Shown here: positions 38,596 through 46,864 of the stretch, in pieces
How the letters are laid out: each line of letters starts with the position of its first letter
Position numbering within the stretch: position 1 is the stretch's first letter
From: a virus
DNA: 64,000 bases
Strand: one strand, 5' to 3'
Virus record (IMG/VR): IMGVR_UViG_3300030090_005562
Coordinates: 84,762-148,761 of that record
Translations under genes and position numbers: made by a program
Notes under the pieces: generated by a model
The model's input: only the letters and a program-made list of their open reading frames with translations
Database searches by the model: none
Told to the model about the DNA's origin: nothing

Positions 38596-38961
38596 ATGCC
38601 AAGACCAATAAAAAAACATAAATACTATGTCAAGTGCGGTCAATTAGAGAAGTGGGTGATTGCATACGACGAGATAAACGCAGCGGTAGTCACGCTGATG
38701 AACGCGCCTGGGGAAACTATGCTTGACCCATACTACTTCTTTGTTAGCAAAAACTACCATGCGAATGTCGAGGACAGATACTTCCAAGACAATCCGATGA
38801 AGAAAGAAGATTTGAAAGACGTACATATTGTGCAGACAGACGATGTTCTTGAGATGTGCAATATGATTACTGAGGAAGCTGACGAGTTCTATCTGAAAGA
38901 TATGAACAACGAGGACGATGATAACGGTTGGGCCGATGATAGGTCTAACGAAGAATTTTAA
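38596..38961 (+). CDS. Acidic hypothetical protein
   Basis: This 121-residue protein has a basic start (MPRPIKKHKYYVKCGQLEKW) and a very acidic C-terminus. AAGGAAACAGCT precedes ATG 38596. No family was recognised. Confidence 0.65.
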   Translation: MPRPIKKHKYYVKCGQLEKWVIAYDEINAAVVTLMNAPGETMLDPYYFFVSKNYHANVEDRYFQDNPMKKEDLKDVHIVQTDDVLEMCNMITEEADEFYLKDMNNEDDDNGWADDRSNEEF

Positions 38962-38977
38962 CCAAGGAAGGATGAAT

Positions 38978-39313
38978 ATGAAACGTATTCTGCTTATTAT
39001 GTCTCTGGCGATTGCAGGTCTGGCGTTTAGCCAAACCGCACAAGCGTTCGGAGGCAGAGAAGTGGAGGTTACTAAAGAATACATCGTAGACCAATGCGGT
39101 TACGTTGTAGGTCGCAAGGTGACAAGGGTTGTGACAGTGGCAAGGCCGCGACCGTTACGCTCTGTGTGCGAGTGTGTTGAAGGTGCAGTCGAATATGTCT
39201 GCCGACCACTGGTACGTTGCTGCGAGAGGACAAAGACAGTTGTAGTCGAAAAGAGTTGTTGTCAGCCCCCTCGACGACAAGTCTGGCGAGCCTGCGATTG
39301 TGGATGCAAGTAA
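38978..39313 (+). CDS. Secreted Cys-rich protein
   Basis: This 111-residue protein has a signal peptide (MKRILLIMSLAIAGLAFS, cleavage after TAQA). The mature part contains about twelve Cys in pairs (CECVEG, RCCERT, KSCCQPP, ACDCGCK). AAGGAAGG lies upstream. It may be a disulfide-rich surface protein; no family was recognised. Confidence 0.68.
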   Translation: MKRILLIMSLAIAGLAFSQTAQAFGGREVEVTKEYIVDQCGYVVGRKVTRVVTVARPRPLRSVCECVEGAVEYVCRPLVRCCERTKTVVVEKSCCQPPRRQVWRACDCGCK

Positions 39314-39326
39314 TCTTTACTTATTC

Positions 39327-39361
39327 GGGAGAGTGTGCTTCATGCGCCTCTCCCTTTTTTA
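39327..39361 (+). terminator. Rho-independent terminator
   Basis: GGGAGAG pairs with CTCTCCC around a 14-base loop, followed by TTTTTT. Confidence 0.85.
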
Positions 39362-39377
39362 TTAAGAAAGGAATCTT

Positions 39378-39884
39378 ATGAATTTTTTATTTGACATAAT
39401 AGGTTTAATCTGCGTATACTTAATTGCGACACTTGGAGACTCGACATTACCAGAGCCTGTAACAAAAAAGATATTAACAATCAAGGACAACTTGACGATT
39501 AAGAGTATGTGCGATGAGAGTAACAGGATAAGGTCAGAAGCAGGTAAACCTCGCCATGAGCTTAGTCAAGAACTATGTAGCGCAGCACAAGGACACGCAG
39601 AGTATATGGCAGAGCATGCAAATATGTCTCACTATGTTAATGGTTCTCCAAGTAGTCGGGCGAAAGATGCTGGCTGGAGTGGAGGCTTTGTTACAGAGAA
39701 TATAGCTTGCGGCCAGAGAAATGTCAAGAGTGTATTTAGTGTGTGGCGAAACTCAGGAGGTCACTATGCTAACATGACCGGAAGATATGATAGATGTGGG
39801 TTTGGGATGTCGAGGCGAGGTAATATGATTTACTGGTGTGCCGTCTATGCTAGGTCAATACCGGCACTTGACAAAAAGAAATAG
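39378..39884 (+). CDS. CAP-domain (SCP/PR-1-like) protein
   Basis: This 168-residue protein has an N-terminal hydrophobic segment (FLFDIIGLICVYLIATL) then a CAP domain. It shows HAEYMAEHANMSHY (about 75-88), FVTENIACG, WRNSGGHYANM and YWCAVYA, all hallmark CAP blocks. CAP proteins are secreted and bind or cut small ligands or peptides. One encoded by a phage is unusual. The final codons overlap the next promoter. Confidence 0.8.
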   Translation: MNFLFDIIGLICVYLIATLGDSTLPEPVTKKILTIKDNLTIKSMCDESNRIRSEAGKPRHELSQELCSAAQGHAEYMAEHANMSHYVNGSPSSRAKDAGWSGGFVTENIACGQRNVKSVFSVWRNSGGHYANMTGRYDRCGFGMSRRGNMIYWCAVYARSIPALDKKK

Positions 39885-39895
39885 TCTGGTATAAT
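39868..39895 (+). promoter_or_regulatory. Promoter overlapping the CAP gene end
   Basis: TTGACA and TATAAT are separated by 16 bases with TAGTCTGG before the -10, like the promoter at 37593. Confidence 0.75.
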
Positions 39896-39932
39896 GATGG
39901 GGTCGATGAATTAGTTTTAACGGGAGAGATTT

Positions 39933-40334
39933 ATGAAAGGCAAAAAGACTTGCCCAAAGTGTCAAACGATGACGGGACCACGCACAAAGATTTGCAAGAA
40001 GTGCGGTTATCATTTTGTGTTTAAGTTCAGAGGGCGTAAGGTAAAGACGAACGAATTAAAAGACTGGAAGTCACTCAAGAGAGGCGATGTAGTCAAATCA
40101 ATTCAGGGTTATGGTCCGTACTGGATTAACGAAGATGGCGAGAGAGAGTCGCTGGGATACTACGGTCTTTTTAAAGTTAGATATGTAGAGGACGATGGAA
40201 TAGGCGCGTATCCCTACGGCACTAAGCAGAGACATGGAGGGTTTCACTTTCTCTACATGGGTAAAGAAAAGCAGTCTATAACAGGTGGAGTAAGCCGTTC
40301 ACATAAGCTGGAGATTGTTAAATGCCAAAACTAA
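39933..40334 (+). CDS. Zinc-ribbon hypothetical protein
   Basis: This 133-residue protein has an N-terminal four-Cys ribbon (CPKCQTMTGPRTKICKKCG, residues 7-25) and a basic beta-rich remainder with YGPYWINEDGERESLGYYG. GGGAGAG precedes ATG 39933. It overlaps the next gene by 13 bases. Nucleic-acid binding is plausible. Confidence 0.65.
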   Translation: MKGKKTCPKCQTMTGPRTKICKKCGYHFVFKFRGRKVKTNELKDWKSLKRGDVVKSIQGYGPYWINEDGERESLGYYGLFKVRYVEDDGIGAYPYGTKQRHGGFHFLYMGKEKQSITGGVSRSHKLEIVKCQN

Positions 40335-40822
40335 TTGAGCCTGACAAAGTACAAGTGAATCCTGTGTACGTGTGCAAATCTTGCAAGTCAAGTCATTATG
40401 AGAGTATTGACTACGTTAATAAAATAGGCAAGATATTGTGCTACTGTGGAGAAGTAATACACCTTAGACCCATATCAAGTTTTAGGGTTAAGCCTGTTTA
40501 CGTTGACGTAAGAAAGATAGAAAAGAAAAAAGACTTCATTGATATTGAAACAGAATACGAAGAAGACGACTTTTCATCAGACGAGATTGGGTTCGCAGAC
40601 GATGAGCCTGTTGCGGCACCACCTGTGACGCAAGAAAAGGACAAGCCTTTGTTTTCAGACGAAGAATTTCTTGATAGGTCAATTGATTTTCTTGTGTCTC
40701 TGGGATATAAGAAAAAAGAGGCCCGCTCAGTAATTGATAGGCGTTCAAGAGTGTTTAGTGACACTCCCATAAATGAGGATAACTTTGAAGACTTTGCAAA
40801 GTTTCTTTTATTTGAGAGGTAA
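40322..40822 (+). CDS. Zinc-ribbon protein with helical C-terminus
   Basis: This 166-residue protein has a CKSCKSSHYE...CYCGE zinc site near residues 18-42, an acidic linker, and a C-terminal helical domain (FLVSLGYKKKEARSVIDRRS). Its layout is like a DNA- or polymerase-binding adaptor. Function is unknown. Confidence 0.62.
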   Translation: MPKLIEPDKVQVNPVYVCKSCKSSHYESIDYVNKIGKILCYCGEVIHLRPISSFRVKPVYVDVRKIEKKKDFIDIETEYEEDDFSSDEIGFADDEPVAAPPVTQEKDKPLFSDEEFLDRSIDFLVSLGYKKKEARSVIDRRSRVFSDTPINEDNFEDFAKFLLFER

Positions 40823-40824
40823 CA

Positions 40825-40944
40825 ATGACTATAATTATGAAGATTGCTGTGTGGCTTGGCATATTAGTTGGAGCCTATCAGCTTTGGAAGGGAAGAAAAA
40901 ACCCAATTCAGTTTGAAGAAAAAACTATAAAGATAGAAATATGA
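40825..40944 (+). CDS. 39-residue membrane peptide
   Basis: MTIIMKIAVWLGILVGAYQL opens one membrane helix followed by a charged tail. GAGAGG precedes ATG 40825. It overlaps the GMP reductase start (ATGA). Confidence 0.5.
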   Translation: MTIIMKIAVWLGILVGAYQLWKGRKNPIQFEEKTIKIEI

Positions 40945-42104
40945 ACATATCACAAGATACAAAATTAGACTTCTCAGACGTTCTATTAACTCCCGCATGG
41001 TCTATCAATGCGTCTAGGTCTGACGTAAACATGGAGCGTGTATTTAATGGATTCTACCACTCAGACAAAGAGTGGAAAGGTTTGCCCATTATGATTGCAA
41101 ACATGGACACCACAGGAACATATCCTATGTGGGATGAAATCCATAAATGGGATGCGATAGTCTGCCTAGACAAAAGGTATAACATATACAGATATGCAGA
41201 CTCTCCAGGCCCACAGTTGATAGAGAGATATGTCAAGGCTAACGAGCTAATGTCCAGAACAGGTTGGATAAGCACAGGGATTACTGAGCCTGATATAAAG
41301 AGGATGGAAGAATTAAGCTATGTGTCCAATTACAGAATCCGTCCAGGCGAAGAAGTCTGCTTATCAAAGAGACCTGACCCACAAAACAGGAGGGTCCATG
41401 CTATTCAGCCGAGTATCTGCGTAGATGTTGCAAACGGTTACTCTCAGTATTTTGTAGAGAAGGTGGAGTACATACGCTCTCTATTTCCTAATTCAATAAT
41501 TATGGCTGGCAACGTAGTCACACCAGAGATGGTATTAAAACTAATTCATGCCGGTGCAGATATAGTCAAGATAGGCATAGGGCCAGGGAGTGTTTGTACC
41601 ACCAGATTAAAAACAGGCGTTGGTTATCCTCAGTTCTCTGCTATCGTCGAGTGCGCTAATGCTGCACACGGAATCAAGAATCCAGACAACGGTAGAGTAG
41701 GAAGAATATGTGCTGATGGAGGATGTACTACCACAGGAGATATTTGCAAGGCACTTGGGGCCGGAGCAGACTTTGTAATGATTGGAGGCATGGTTGCTGG
41801 AACCGACCAATGCAACGGAAAGTGGAGTACAGATATAGCTGTAGGAAAAAAAGTATTTCAGTTCTATGGGATGTCGTCTTACGAGGCCCAAGACAAATAT
41901 GATAGCAGAAAGAAACACAGAACGAGCGAAGGAAAGCTCGTAGAGATTCCAGCGAAAGGGTGCGTCAGCACTGTCATGCAAGACATAGTTGGTGGAATAA
42001 GAAGTTGTTGTGCGTACATCGGAGCCACCAGTATAAAAGATATTCATCGATGTGCAAACTTTGTTCGAGTTAATAATACACATAATAAGATTTTTGGAGG
42101 TTGA
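40941..42104 (+). CDS. guaC: GMP reductase
   Basis: This enzyme reduces GMP to IMP with NADPH. The 387-residue IMPDH/GMPR-fold protein has KLDFSDVLLTP near the start, the catalytic loop IGPGSVCTTRLKTG (213-226, Cys219), ADGGCTTTGDICKALGAGAD (phosphate-binding) and FYGMSS. No CBS insert is seen, as expected for GuaC rather than IMPDH. GuaC in a phage suggests rebalancing of purines, and MazG follows directly. Confidence 0.85.
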   Translation: MNISQDTKLDFSDVLLTPAWSINASRSDVNMERVFNGFYHSDKEWKGLPIMIANMDTTGTYPMWDEIHKWDAIVCLDKRYNIYRYADSPGPQLIERYVKANELMSRTGWISTGITEPDIKRMEELSYVSNYRIRPGEEVCLSKRPDPQNRRVHAIQPSICVDVANGYSQYFVEKVEYIRSLFPNSIIMAGNVVTPEMVLKLIHAGADIVKIGIGPGSVCTTRLKTGVGYPQFSAIVECANAAHGIKNPDNGRVGRICADGGCTTTGDICKALGAGADFVMIGGMVAGTDQCNGKWSTDIAVGKKVFQFYGMSSYEAQDKYDSRKKHRTSEGKLVEIPAKGCVSTVMQDIVGGIRSCCAYIGATSIKDIHRCANFVRVNNTHNKIFGG

Positions 42105-42105
42105 T

Positions 42106-42465
42106 ATGGGATGTTGTGGAGGTGGCGCCGAAACTGTTACACTGGATGCTTACCAGGAGATTTCTAATCTAACGGCTATTTATCCAAACAAGGGGAGCAA
42201 TATGTCTTATCCCGCACTTGGATTGTGTGGTGAGGCAGGAGAAATAGCAAATAAAGTAAAGAAGATTTATCGTGACCATGACGGAGTTCTTACTCAGGAA
42301 TATAGAGAAATTCTTTCCGCTGAACTTGGCGATGTTCTGTGGTATGTCGCAGCCATTGCATCCGAATTGGATGTAAGCCTCGGAGAAATAGCATTAAGCA
42401 ATGTAGATAAACTAGCCGACCGTCAAGCAAGAAATAAATTAGGCGGCGATGGCGACAAACGATAG
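42106..42465 (+). CDS. mazG: MazG-like nucleotide pyrophosphohydrolase
   Basis: This 119-residue protein has the MazG helical core: GLCGEAGEIANKVKKIYRD (about 38-56) and ELGDVLWYVAAIASEL (about 72-87), whose Glu and Asp residues bind magnesium. Such phage enzymes hydrolyse (d)NTPs or ppGpp. A strong TTGGAGG precedes ATG 42106, one base after the guaC stop. The N-terminal CCGGG is an odd Cys/Gly cap. Confidence 0.85.
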   Translation: MGCCGGGAETVTLDAYQEISNLTAIYPNKGSNMSYPALGLCGEAGEIANKVKKIYRDHDGVLTQEYREILSAELGDVLWYVAAIASELDVSLGEIALSNVDKLADRQARNKLGGDGDKR

Positions 42466-42466
42466 A

Positions 42467-42494
42467 TTGACAAAGCAACGTATCATGCTATCAT
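42467..42494 (+). promoter_or_regulatory. Promoter
   Basis: TTGACA and TATCAT are separated by 16 bases. The start would coincide with ATG 42500. Confidence 0.55.
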
Positions 42495-42499
42495 AATAT

Positions 42500-43093
42500 A
42501 TGAATAGACTATTTGGAATGAGAACCTATCTAGTCGGAGCAATGGATAGGGTTGAAGATGGCGGTGTGGAATGGAGAGAGCGACTAGAGCCTGAGTTAAA
42601 TAAATTAGGCGTGGTTGTTTTCAATCCATGCAATAAAGCTATACCCATAGCTGACGAGAGCGAGGACTCTAGGAACAGAAGGCAGAAGTATAAAAATGCT
42701 GGCGCCTATAATTCTGCCGTAGAGGAAATGAAAGAGATTAGGAATGTTGACCTGAGAATGGTTGACATATCTGATTTTATCATAGCAAACATAGACCTCG
42801 ATGTTCATGCCTGCGGAACCTATGAAGAAATAGTGACCGCAAACAGGCAGAAGAAACCTATCATAGTCAGAATGAAGCAAGGCAAGTCTCATACCCCAGA
42901 TTGGCTACTTGGAATGATGGGTTCTTCTCACAACATGATTTTCCACACTTGGGAAGAAATTGTGGACTACCTCAAAGATATAAATGAGTGTTCTGAAAAC
43001 AGTATCCGTAGTCTGAACCATCACGGTAGGTGGGTATTCTTTGACCTTCATTCTTTATATGACAAGGTGCTAAATGGTGTAGGGATAGTATGA
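42500..43093 (+). CDS. Nucleoside 2-deoxyribosyltransferase-like protein
   Basis: This 197-residue Rossmann-like protein has YLVGAMDRVEDGGVEWRE near the start, VFNPC, then SDFIIANIDLDVHACGTYEE (about 92-111) with the Asp and Glu of the active site. The family exchanges bases on deoxyribose and is common in large phages. ATG 42500 is leaderless; ATG 42518 with TTTGGA is an alternative. It overlaps the next gene by four bases. Confidence 0.7.
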   Translation: MNRLFGMRTYLVGAMDRVEDGGVEWRERLEPELNKLGVVVFNPCNKAIPIADESEDSRNRRQKYKNAGAYNSAVEEMKEIRNVDLRMVDISDFIIANIDLDVHACGTYEEIVTANRQKKPIIVRMKQGKSHTPDWLLGMMGSSHNMIFHTWEEIVDYLKDINECSENSIRSLNHHGRWVFFDLHSLYDKVLNGVGIV

Positions 43094-43260
43094 ACAACAA
43101 TATGGGGAGAAATAGAGGCATCCTTTCTGTTACTTCGGATGCCAAGGCTCTAATCGCTAAAATAGATAAGCTGATTGAAAAGATAGACGTAAATGGGCTA
43201 AGAATAAAGGTCGTTAAAATCTGGCCCCTAACACTTGACATTAGGATAAAAGAAAAATGA
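43090..43260 (+). CDS. Small helical-beta hypothetical protein
   Basis: This 56-residue protein (MNNNMGRNRGILSVTSDAKA) is basic and coupled at both ends by ATGA overlaps. No family was recognised. Confidence 0.55.
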   Translation: MNNNMGRNRGILSVTSDAKALIAKIDKLIEKIDVNGLRIKVVKIWPLTLDIRIKEK

Positions 43261-43613
43261 TTGATTTTATTACACAAAACAAAGGCTGGGTTATCGTTGC
43301 TGTAGTTCTTCTCCTGTTGTTTAATAACAGAGAAAAGCTCTCATTTCTATATACATGGCCCGCAAAGATTTTTAGCTTCCTCAAGTTTCCATCAACGAGC
43401 AGAGGTGCAAGCCCAGATGACAGAAAGGCTTTATACGATTGCTTAATTCAGCTTCAAGACTATCTGGCTATCTGTGGAGTTGAGAGAGAAAAGATGGATA
43501 GTCTAACACTCGCGGAGGTTGGCGAGCTTACCGTTAGCGCAACCACACCTCTTAAACAATCTCTAAAAGGTTCTCATCCAGACGAAAAGCTTCTTGATGG
43601 AGTTGGACTATGA
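43257..43613 (+). CDS. Membrane-anchored hypothetical protein
   Basis: This 118-residue protein has an N-terminal membrane helix (about 9-23) and a soluble helical domain (DDRKALYDCLIQLQDYLAI). It opens a four-gene overlapping run that leads to the papain-like protease. It may be a lysis or export accessory; that is inferred from context. Confidence 0.6.
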   Translation: MIDFITQNKGWVIVAVVLLLLFNNREKLSFLYTWPAKIFSFLKFPSTSRGASPDDRKALYDCLIQLQDYLAICGVEREKMDSLTLAEVGELTVSATTPLKQSLKGSHPDEKLLDGVGL

Positions 43614-43981
43614 AAAGTACACTAAATACAGTTTGTATTGTTCTTCTAGCCATACTCCTTCTGGACGCTGACTGGAACTTCAAGCTACCAACCATCACCA
43701 CACCTGATACAGTTGCAGTGATTTATGAATCTTCTGACACAATACCTCCCCCATACGTTACTGGCGCTTTGGGGAACCTGCAAGCGGATGGGTTGCAAAC
43801 TAGAATTTTTGATAAAGATGTGGTTACCGGAGCGGGTCAGGTTCCAGAGTATCTGAAAAATGCTATTGACGAAGCTACAAAGAACGGACTTCCTGCTTTG
43901 GTTGTTCTGTCTAAAGGAAATGTAATTAAGGTTCAGGATTTACCCAAAACCGAATCAGAGATTATAGAGGCAGTAAAATGA
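43610..43981 (+). CDS. Secreted or anchored thioredoxin-like protein
   Basis: This 123-residue protein has an N-terminal hydrophobic segment (LNTVCIVLLAILLL) then an alpha/beta domain with TVAVIYESSDTIPPPY and LPALVVLSKGNVIK. The layout is vaguely thioredoxin-like but without a CxxC. Function is unknown. It overlaps the protease gene by four bases. Confidence 0.55.
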   Translation: MKSTLNTVCIVLLAILLLDADWNFKLPTITTPDTVAVIYESSDTIPPPYVTGALGNLQADGLQTRIFDKDVVTGAGQVPEYLKNAIDEATKNGLPALVVLSKGNVIKVQDLPKTESEIIEAVK

Positions 43982-44796
43982 TAGACCCTAAATTAGTTGA
44001 TGTTGAATTTGAGTTTGATGGCTTATCATCTGATATAAGAGAAGAGGACTTGCTTTACGCAGGAGCAAAGAGACTGCCTAGCGATTTATATATAGACAGG
44101 TCAGAATGGGACGACCGTATTCGTGAGCATGAGAAGCACAAGAGTAGCGCGGATTTCTTTAGCGGTCGTTTCACAAATCAAGCAAACAGCCATGAGTGCG
44201 TCTGTCACGCTGCACAACAAGCGTTTATGACAGCATACAACAGACAGCTAGGTGGTTTGGAGCATGATGTATGGTTTAGTCCTCTTGCTTTGTATACCAG
44301 AATAACTGGTGGCCGAAGATGGGGCGGCTCTGTGGTTATTGATTCTATGTATGAGATGATAGAGAATGGAATGATTCCTGACCATGACGGACCAGCAGGA
44401 AATAATAGCCAGAAAGATAAATTCAAACACACGCTGCATCAAACATCTGGAAGAACAGAGGACTGGTGGCCTACAAGCGGTTGGGTTCGACCTTCTGAAC
44501 TGCCTAGTGGATGGAAGGAAACAGCAAAGCATTTTCGAGCGTTGGAGGTTTACACCGTACCAAATGAAGAGGCTCATGCCAGTTGCTTATTACAGGGTTT
44601 ATGCGTAGTAAATGGTCGTAATGGTCATTCAATTCCACATATGAATTTGGTGAAAGATGATGGGCGTTATTACTCCAGATATAAGGACAGCTATAACGTA
44701 TTTAGATTTGATAGCCAAAGACTGTGGGGAGGCGGGTATGTAATCAGAAGCACAACTATGCCGAACGACCCATCAAATCCAGCAGAAAATAGTTAA
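43978..44796 (+). CDS. Papain-like (C1-type) cysteine peptidase
   Basis: This 272-residue protein has papain-fold landmarks in order. NQANSHECVCHAAQQAF has Gln68 and Cys74 at the papain oxyanion-Gln to catalytic-Cys spacing. FSPLALYTRITGG resembles the following helix, GHSIPHMNLVKD supplies the His (217 or 221), and DSYN...WGGGYVIR resembles the Asn-Ser-Trp and GY end block. There is no signal peptide. In a cassette with membrane and holin-like genes it could be a lysis or host-envelope peptidase, or could act inside the cell. Confidence 0.7.
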   Translation: MIDPKLVDVEFEFDGLSSDIREEDLLYAGAKRLPSDLYIDRSEWDDRIREHEKHKSSADFFSGRFTNQANSHECVCHAAQQAFMTAYNRQLGGLEHDVWFSPLALYTRITGGRRWGGSVVIDSMYEMIENGMIPDHDGPAGNNSQKDKFKHTLHQTSGRTEDWWPTSGWVRPSELPSGWKETAKHFRALEVYTVPNEEAHASCLLQGLCVVNGRNGHSIPHMNLVKDDGRYYSRYKDSYNVFRFDSQRLWGGGYVIRSTTMPNDPSNPAENS

Positions 44797-44798
44797 TT

Positions 44799-44810
44799 GG
44801 TGTATAAAAT
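44799..44810 (+). promoter_or_regulatory. Late-type promoter motif
   Basis: GGTGTATAAAAT lies directly after the peptidase gene and about 30 bases before the next ATG. There is no -35 box. Confidence 0.55.
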
Positions 44811-44840
44811 AGTGACACACAACTTATTTGGTGATTTAAG

Positions 44841-45044
44841 ATGAAAACTATCAATATAGCTGCGTTTTTTATACTTGGACTCACTCTTATGTCTGATGAG
44901 AAAAAGAGTGTTGACATTCCAGAAGTATGCATGCCGGTTATTGAGTCGGGAAAGGAGGTCGTAGTTGATTCGCAAGAATTAACTGCGGATATCTTTTCCA
45001 GACCAAGAAAACCCTGCCCCCCAAGCGGACCAGGAAGAAAATGA
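44841..45044 (+). CDS. Small secreted hypothetical protein
   Basis: This 67-residue protein starts with a hydrophobic segment (MKTINIAAFFILGLTLMS) and ends in a Pro/Arg-rich tail (SRPRKPCPPSGPGRK). It is the first gene after late motif 44799. Function is unknown. Confidence 0.6.
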   Translation: MKTINIAAFFILGLTLMSDEKKSVDIPEVCMPVIESGKEVVVDSQELTADIFSRPRKPCPPSGPGRK

Positions 45045-45098
45045 CCGTAAAGCAAGTTCAACGAGGCGGTCGCCTCCAAGAAGAAGGTTGTTTAGAAT

Positions 45099-45407
45099 AT
45101 GGCAAAGACGATAGCCGGTCTACAACTGGAAGCATCTACCAAAGGCCCCTGGCTAGCCAGGAGGTTTCCCAAAATAACCAACGCAGTTGTCTATCAATGC
45201 GTCACACACTGGTACAGTTTGAGTGCATCTGTCGGAGAGAGAATGTGGGCAGAAAGAATCATAAGACAGAGAGTACAGAAAGCTTTTCCGTTTATTTATG
45301 CTATAATAATAAAAATAATTGTTTCCTTGATTATATCTTGGATTCTAGAAAAAAGGAATTACAAGTTTAACAGGGATGTAGAAAACATTAACAGGTATTT
45401 ACAATAA
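45099..45407 (+). CDS. Membrane protein of the putative lysis cassette
   Basis: This 102-residue basic protein has a C-terminal membrane helix (FPFIYAIIIKIIVSLIISW). AAGAAGG precedes ATG 45099. The competing frame 45041-45370 has an unnatural composition and was rejected. Confidence 0.6.
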   Translation: MAKTIAGLQLEASTKGPWLARRFPKITNAVVYQCVTHWYSLSASVGERMWAERIIRQRVQKAFPFIYAIIIKIIVSLIISWILEKRNYKFNRDVENINRYLQ

Positions 45408-45423
45408 AGTAAAGGAGTTTAGT

Positions 45424-45591
45424 ATGAGAAGTAATTGGCGGACTACGGTTGCGGGTCTTTGTACCGCAGCAATCGCTTGCCTCGCAGCAGGCAGAGCAAT
45501 CATTGATGGCGAGTCACCTGATTGGCCCACTACGATTGCCGCTGTAACGGCTGCGTGGGGTTTGTTGTTTGCAAAAGATGCAAAGAACTAG
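45424..45591 (+). CDS. Holin-like small membrane protein
   Basis: This 55-residue protein has two hydrophobic helices separated by a short polar loop (NWRTTVAGLCTAAIACLAAG; PTTIAAVTAAWGLLFAKDA). The order and the AKDA end are typical of small phage holins. AAAGGAG lies before ATG 45424. It sits among other small membrane proteins, which supports a lysis role. No test is possible by sequence alone. Confidence 0.65.
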   Translation: MRSNWRTTVAGLCTAAIACLAAGRAIIDGESPDWPTTIAAVTAAWGLLFAKDAKN

Positions 45592-45619
45592 TTTTTGTTT
45601 TACAAGAGGGAGAAAAATC

Positions 45620-45784
45620 ATGTGGAACGAGTGTAAGGGATTTATAGCTGTAATGCTTATATTTGCCCTGGCAGCGTGTTTAATTATAATTGGCATGTTT
45701 ATAGAAAGGGAGGCTACTAATAAAGAGCTTCCTAGATTAAAGCCACAAGTGACCGTGCATCCACAACCGGAGAACAAAAAATGA
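45620..45784 (+). CDS. Small membrane protein
   Basis: This 54-residue protein has one membrane helix (about 8-29) and a Pro-rich tail. GAGGGAGAAAAATC precedes ATG 45620. It is coupled to the next gene by an ATGA overlap. Confidence 0.6.
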   Translation: MWNECKGFIAVMLIFALAACLIIIGMFIEREATNKELPRLKPQVTVHPQPENKK

Positions 45785-46005
45785 AAGCCCTTAAAAACTT
45801 ATCGGCAGAAGCGGCTGGAGTAATTTTATCTATAGTCATTATAATCGCTAGCGTTGGGGCTACCTTTGGGATTACTCAACATCAAATCAATAGTCATGAA
45901 GATAGGTTAGAAGAGATGGATGAGGAGTACCAAAGAGACCATGACTTACTTCTGCAAATCAAGAGAGATGTACACTGGATTAGAGGCGCACTAGAGTCAA
46001 AGTGA
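45781..46005 (+). CDS. Membrane-anchored coiled-coil protein
   Basis: This 74-residue protein has an N-terminal membrane helix (about 10-30) then a charged helix (SHEDRLEEMDEEYQRDHDLL). The topology resembles small phage lysis accessory or inner-spanin-like proteins. It is the last gene before a strong terminator. Confidence 0.6.
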   Translation: MKALKNLSAEAAGVILSIVIIIASVGATFGITQHQINSHEDRLEEMDEEYQRDHDLLLQIKRDVHWIRGALESK

Positions 46006-46026
46006 CCTTTACAAAATAAATACTTA

Positions 46027-46059
46027 GGGGCCAGTTAATTTTGATTGGCCCCTTTTTTA
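46027..46059 (+). terminator. Rho-independent terminator
   Basis: GGGGCCA pairs with TGGCCCC around a 12-base A/T-rich loop, followed by TTTTTTAT. It ends the lysis-type cassette. Confidence 0.88.
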
Positions 46060-46092
46060 TTGACAAATTCTGCTTTTTTGTGTATATATAAT
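46060..46092 (+). promoter_or_regulatory. Composite early/late-like promoter
   Basis: TTGACA is followed 17 bases later by TATATA and then TATAAT. The sequence before it, TTTTTTGTGTATATA, also resembles the GGTGTATA family. Confidence 0.6.
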
Positions 46093-46127
46093 AGTCTAAT
46101 CAGATGTACAACTAGCGGAATTTTGTC

Positions 46128-46433
46128 ATGGCAAACAGATGCAAACATTGCGAAGAAGGGTATGTCAAAAAGAATGGGGTCTATATCCCGTGCAAACACT
46201 GTATAACTCCAGACAGATTTGAGAAAACTCTTGATAAGGCAATCGCTAATTGTTCGGTTGATGTAGCAAAGAAGAAGGTTTTAATTCGTATTAAAAATAA
46301 TCTTCCTGACTATCCGGTTATGGCTTTAATGGAGGCTGAAACTTATGGGAAGTTGTCGAAGGAATTTATTTCAATGTTGAAATCAGCTTATGACATTAAA
46401 CCCTTCATGGATGTAAATTATAAACCAATATAG
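46128..46433 (+). CDS. Zinc-ribbon hypothetical protein
   Basis: This 101-residue protein has an N-terminal ribbon (CKHCEEGYVKKNGVYIPCKH, residues 5-24) and a helical C-terminal part. It resembles small DnaJ-like zinc modules. Function is unknown. Confidence 0.65.
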   Translation: MANRCKHCEEGYVKKNGVYIPCKHCITPDRFEKTLDKAIANCSVDVAKKKVLIRIKNNLPDYPVMALMEAETYGKLSKEFISMLKSAYDIKPFMDVNYKPI

Positions 46434-46446
46434 TTAGGAGAAAAAA

Positions 46447-46734
46447 TTGCGAGCGCTATGGCTTTTATATGCCATAGTCAGCCTAGCGGATTTGATATTA
46501 ACATGCTTGTATCTGAGCCCACAGCTAGAGGCTAACCCAATAGCATCATGGATATGGTCTAAGTTTGGCTATTTAGGTATAATATCTTTCAAGTTTTTAA
46601 TCATACTATGCTTAGTGTATCCAATATGTGGTATGATAGAAAATAGAAGTCCCGCTGCCGCTAAAGTAGTTTTGTCTCTAGGGATATTTTTTACTTGTAT
46701 TGCGTTAATACTATTTGGAGTTTTTTATATATGA
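46447..46734 (+). CDS. Polytopic membrane protein (DUF5658-like)
   Basis: This 95-residue protein has three hydrophobic segments and the pattern LADLILTCLYL...LEANPIASW, as in DUF5658-type proteins. TTG 46447 follows a TAGGAG site. It overlaps the next gene by four bases. Confidence 0.6.
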   Translation: MRALWLLYAIVSLADLILTCLYLSPQLEANPIASWIWSKFGYLGIISFKFLIILCLVYPICGMIENRSPAAAKVVLSLGIFFTCIALILFGVFYI

Positions 46735-46862
46735 GCAATGGAAAAGGAAGCAGGCGAAGGTCTATGAAAATTTCACAGGAAAAATATTACGAAAACTGGA
46801 ACAAAATTTTCAACAAGAAAAATCAAAATAACAAAACAGAAAAGAAAAAAAGGGAGGACTAG
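46731..46862 (+). CDS. Small basic phage protein
   Basis: This 43-residue protein begins MSNGKGSRRRSMKISQEKYY and continues with NWNKIFNKK. This pattern is seen in small unannotated proteins in many phages. It is coupled to the membrane protein by an ATGA overlap. Confidence 0.6.
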   Translation: MSNGKGSRRRSMKISQEKYYENWNKIFNKKNQNNKTEKKKRED

Positions 46863-46864
46863 TC

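Noticed and set aside
44990-45060. Programmed frameshift at a C-run between 44841 and the next frame
   Set aside because: A run of six C is present, but neither alternative downstream frame gives a convincing protein extension.
45041-45370. Frame overlapping the membrane protein at 45099
   Set aside because: Its composition looks like an out-of-frame reading, while 45099-45407 has a clear membrane helix and ribosome site.
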